Assembly (NCBI GenBank): GCA_937897535.1
Contig: CALCQB010000058.1
Coordinates: forward strand, 1 to 15,665
Direction of reading: 5' to 3'
From: an uncultured Novosphingobium sp.
GTDB lineage: Bacteria; Pseudomonadota; Alphaproteobacteria; Sphingomonadales; Sphingomonadaceae
Length of the DNA: 15,665 nt
The translations under genes and the position numbers were made by a program. Each line of letters starts with the position of its first letter. The stretch's first letter is position 1. This document shows positions 13,316 to 15,665 of this stretch, piece after piece. The notes beneath the pieces were generated by a model. That model was given only the letters and a program-made list of their open reading frames with translations. It did no database searches and was not told the DNA's origin.

Positions 13316-14769
13316 ACCGGCTGGCGACCGTGGCTGCGCTGTCGCTGGCCGCCCTCCCTCTTGCCGCGATGCCAGATGCGGCTTTGGCACAAGCCAAACC
13401 ACGGCTGTTCGTGCTGACCGACATCGGCAACGAGCCCGATGACCAGATGTCGCTGGTCCGCCTGCTGCTCTATTCCAACGAGATCGAGATCGAAGGGATC
13501 GTCGCCACCACCTCGGTCTGGCAGCGGACGAAGACCTCGCCCAAAATCGCCGCCGGGGTGATCGGCGCCTATGGCGAGGTCCTGCCGCGCCTGCGCCAGC
13601 ATGCCGATGGCTGGCCCGAGCAGGACTTGCTGCTGGCCCGTCTGACCAGCGGGGTCGCGGGCTATGGTCTGGCGGCGATCGATCCGGACCATCCGTCCAG
13701 CGGGGCGCTGGCGCTGCTGGCCGCCGCCCGGCGCGATCCGATTGAGCCGCTCTGGATTGCGGCCTGGGGCGGAACCGCAACCCTGGCCGAGGCGCTGATG
13801 CTGGCCCGCAGGACCATGACCCCGCAGGACCTGGCGGCACTGGTTGCCCGGCTGCGGGTCTATCCGATCAGCGATCAGGACGATGCCGGGCCGTGGCTGC
13901 GGCACGAGTTTCCGGACCTGTTCTACATCGTCTCGCCCAGCTCGCAGGATGGCGGCGACTATGCCCGCGCGACCTGGACCGGGATTTCCGGCGACCGTTA
14001 TTACCGCAACGGTGAAGGCGCCGATTTCACGACCGTCAGCAACGAATGGCTCGATGTCCATATCCGCAAGGGCCCGCTCGGCGCGCACTACCCGCGCTAT
14101 CTGTTCATCATGGAAGGCGACACGCCGTCGTTCCTGGGGTTGATCCCCAATGGTCTCAACCAGCTGGACCAGCCCAGCTGGGGCGGCTGGGGCGGCCGGT
14201 ATCTGCTGCGCCAGCCGGCCGGCGAGCCGCGCCCGATCTGGACTCAAGGCGGCGACAGCTTCATGCGCACCACCTCGGCCGATACGGTCGGCGGCCACAC
14301 CTCGGATCAAGCCACGATCTGGCGCTGGCGGCAGGCTTTCCAGAACGATTTCGCGGCCCGGATCGACTGGACGATCCAGCCCTACGCCAAGGCCAACCAC
14401 CCGCCGCGCGTGGTGGTCAACGGCGACGCCGGTCAGGCCCCGCTCCGGATCAAGGCCCGGACCGGCGAACCGTTCCCGCTCGATGCTGCCGGGACCAGTG
14501 ACCCGGACCATAACAGGGTCAGCTACCACTGGTTCGCCTATCCGGAGGCGGGCTTTACCGGCACCGCACCCAGCCCGGCGGTGCGGATTGAGCGGCCGGA
14601 TGCGGCGCGGCCGCGTGTCACGGTTACCGCGCGCTGCACGCCGATGTGGTTGCCATTGGCCCCCTGCCCCAGCCGCAACACGGTGCACCTGATCCTGGCC
14701 GCGACTGACAACGGCAAACCCGCGCTGACCCGCTATCGCCGCATTATCTTGGTGGTAAATGATGACTGA
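13312..14769 (+). CDS. Secreted Sde182-type nucleoside-hydrolase-like protein (DUF1593)
   Basis: The 485-residue product has a signal peptide (about 1-27, ALAQA) and then LFVLTDIGNEPDDQMSLVRL, which carries the D-x-G-x-x-x-DD aspartate cluster (Asp37, Asp43, Asp44) seen in nucleoside-hydrolase folds. This start, the length and the later WGGWGGRYLL and SDPDHNRVSYHWF segments match what I know of DUF1593/Sde182 proteins. These combine a nucleoside-hydrolase-like domain with a C-terminal beta-domain and are often annotated cellulose-binding. Whether they bind or hydrolyse sugars is not established to my knowledge. The gene overlaps the LacI stop by 4 bp (ATGA) and overlaps the following GH30 gene by a few bases, so it belongs to the same operon and probably acts on the same glycan outside the cytoplasm. 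Confidence 0.82.
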   Translation: MNRLATVAALSLAALPLAAMPDAALAQAKPRLFVLTDIGNEPDDQMSLVRLLLYSNEIEIEGIVATTSVWQRTKTSPKIAAGVIGAYGEVLPRLRQHADGWPEQDLLLARLTSGVAGYGLAAIDPDHPSSGALALLAAARRDPIEPLWIAAWGGTATLAEALMLARRTMTPQDLAALVARLRVYPISDQDDAGPWLRHEFPDLFYIVSPSSQDGGDYARATWTGISGDRYYRNGEGADFTTVSNEWLDVHIRKGPLGAHYPRYLFIMEGDTPSFLGLIPNGLNQLDQPSWGGWGGRYLLRQPAGEPRPIWTQGGDSFMRTTSADTVGGHTSDQATIWRWRQAFQNDFAARIDWTIQPYAKANHPPRVVVNGDAGQAPLRIKARTGEPFPLDAAGTSDPDHNRVSYHWFAYPEAGFTGTAPSPAVRIERPDAARPRVTVTARCTPMWLPLAPCPSRNTVHLILAATDNGKPALTRYRRIILVVNDD

Positions 14770-15640
14770 CCTGCTCGCCCGGCGCCAGGCCCTGGGCCTG
14801 ATCGGGGGCGCAGCCGCGGCTGCCTCGGTTCCTGCGCGGGCAACGGCGGCGACGGCGCGGATCGACTGGCTGGAAACCACCCGGACCGCGCCCGGCCGCA
14901 GGGTGGCTGCGCCGCGACTCGGCGCGCTGCCCGCCGGACCGTTCGAGATCGACGCGACCATCAAGCTCGATTCTCCGGGGCGGACCGTCGCCGGGATTGG
15001 CGGCACCTTCAGCGAGCGCGGCTGGCTGGCACTGAAGTCGCTGCCCGAAAAGGTCCGCTGGGCGGCGCTCGACGCTCTGTTCGGTACGGATGGCTGCGGC
15101 TTCACCCAATGCCGCACGTCGCTGGGTGCCAACGATATGTCACGCGGCTGGTACAGCTACGACGAAACCCCCGGCGATTTTGCGCTGGAGCATTTCTCGA
15201 TTGGCAATGACCGCGAAACGCTGATCCCCTATATCAAGGCCGCGCAACAGTTCCGGCCCGACCTCAAGCTCTGGGCCTCGCCGTGGTCGCCGCCGACCTG
15301 GATGAAGCGCACTGGTCACTATGCCCAGGCCCCGTCCTGGCCCGGCCAGCCAAGCAACGGCATCCGCCCCGACCAGCTGGGCAAGGAGGGCGAGGACTCG
15401 TTCATCCAGGAGGCACGCTATTTCGACGCCTATGCCCGCTATTTCCGCCGCTTCGTCGAAGACTATGCCGCCGCGGGAATTCCGATCGGGATGGTCATGC
15501 CGCAGAACGAATTCAACTCGGCCCAGCCCTTCCCGAGCTGCTGCTGGACGCCCGAGGGGCTGGCCCGGTTCCTGCCTTACCTGGGGCGGGAGATGGACAA
15601 GGTCGGCACGCAAGTTTTCTTCGGCACGCTGGAGCGCGGC
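14762..15640 (+). CDS. Glycoside hydrolase family 30 enzyme, Tat-type signal (partial, 3' end missing)
   Basis: The visible 293 residues begin with a twin-arginine-like signal (ARRQALGLIGGAAAAA) and run into a GH30 barrel: GIGGTFSERGWLAL (78-91), RTSLGANDMSRGWYSYDETP (118-137), LWASPWSPPTWMK (170-182) and VMPQNEFNSAQPFPSC (245-260), with Glu250 as the probable acid/base. The nucleophile Glu and the C-terminal beta-domain lie beyond the adapter. GH30 enzymes cleave beta-glucosidic or beta-xylosidic bonds with retention. The style, especially PQNEFNS...FPSC, recalls Bacteroidetes GH30 enzymes such as beta-1,6-glucanases, but no subfamily can be fixed from a partial sequence. Two ATGs are adjacent: 14759 and 14762. 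The second is chosen because GGTGG is 6 nt upstream of it. Either start overlaps the DUF1593 gene, so the two are cotranscribed. The frame has no stop up to the adapter. Confidence 0.9.
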
Positions 15641-15665
15641 AGATCGGAAGAGCGTCGTGTAGGGA
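15641..15665 (+). other. Illumina TruSeq read-1 adapter remnant (artefact)
   Basis: The last 25 bases begin AGATCGGAAGAGCGTCGTGT and are the reverse complement of the TruSeq read-1 adapter. The GH30 coding frame ends artificially here. Confidence 0.97.

Noticed and set aside
13270..15132. 620-codon minus-strand frame opposite the DUF1593 and GH30 genes
   Set aside because: It is a shadow of two well-supported genes, with proline/glycine/arginine-rich translation and no recognisable domain.

Overview
The window is a 15.6 kb assembled contig of high-GC DNA with Illumina TruSeq adapter sequence at both extreme ends (1-26 and 15641-15665). The real insert is therefore 27-15640, and the genes at both edges are cut by the adapters, not by biology. 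Organism: very probably an alphaproteobacterium, most likely a sphingomonad. The reasons are high GC with strong G/C preference at third codon positions, a TonB-dependent receptor with an IVVTA-type TonB box and no SusD partner, a LacI regulator beside it, several Tat-like signal peptides and tightly packed or overlapping genes. This is inference from style, not a taxonomic match.

Left part (27-5896): a truncated response regulator (minus strand) is followed by about 350 bp of non-coding DNA. A minus-strand operon then reads, from right to left: a cytoplasmic aldo/keto reductase (AKR, 2755-3744), a Tat-exported AKR (1610-2749), a 42-codon ORF that looks like the tail of an NTF2/SnoaL-like protein (1454-1582), and an exported SMP-30/gluconolactonase-like beta-propeller (603-1448). 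A LysR regulator (3865-4758) is divergent from this operon. A third AKR paralogue (4901-5896) follows the regulator on the plus strand. The lysR/AKR gap holds a good LysR-type operator candidate that overlaps a TATAAT box.

Right part (5901-15640): a sugar-uptake and glycoside-degradation locus organised around a divergent LacI/TonB-receptor promoter region. On the minus strand lie a TonB-dependent receptor, a strong hairpin, a GH3 glycosidase and a type-B carboxylesterase. On the plus strand lie a LacI regulator, a secreted Sde182-type nucleoside-hydrolase-like protein (DUF1593) and a GH30 glycosidase cut by the contig end. The genes in the plus-strand series overlap. Two 12-bp near-palindromes with a GCGC core sit between the divergent genes and are probable LacI operators.

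How it may work together: the receptor would import oligosaccharides released by GH30 and perhaps trimmed of esters by the carboxylesterase. GH3 would cut them to monosaccharides, and LacI would sense the product. The GH30+GH3 pairing and the sequence style of the GH30 suggest a beta-glucan, possibly beta-1,6-linked, but this is a hypothesis. The AKR/SMP-30 half could form a periplasmic oxidation/lactone-hydrolysis module, because one AKR and the propeller both carry export signals. The exported AKR has also lost the Lys/Arg pair that normally grips the NADPH phosphate. No RNA genes, insertion sequences or CRISPR arrays were seen.
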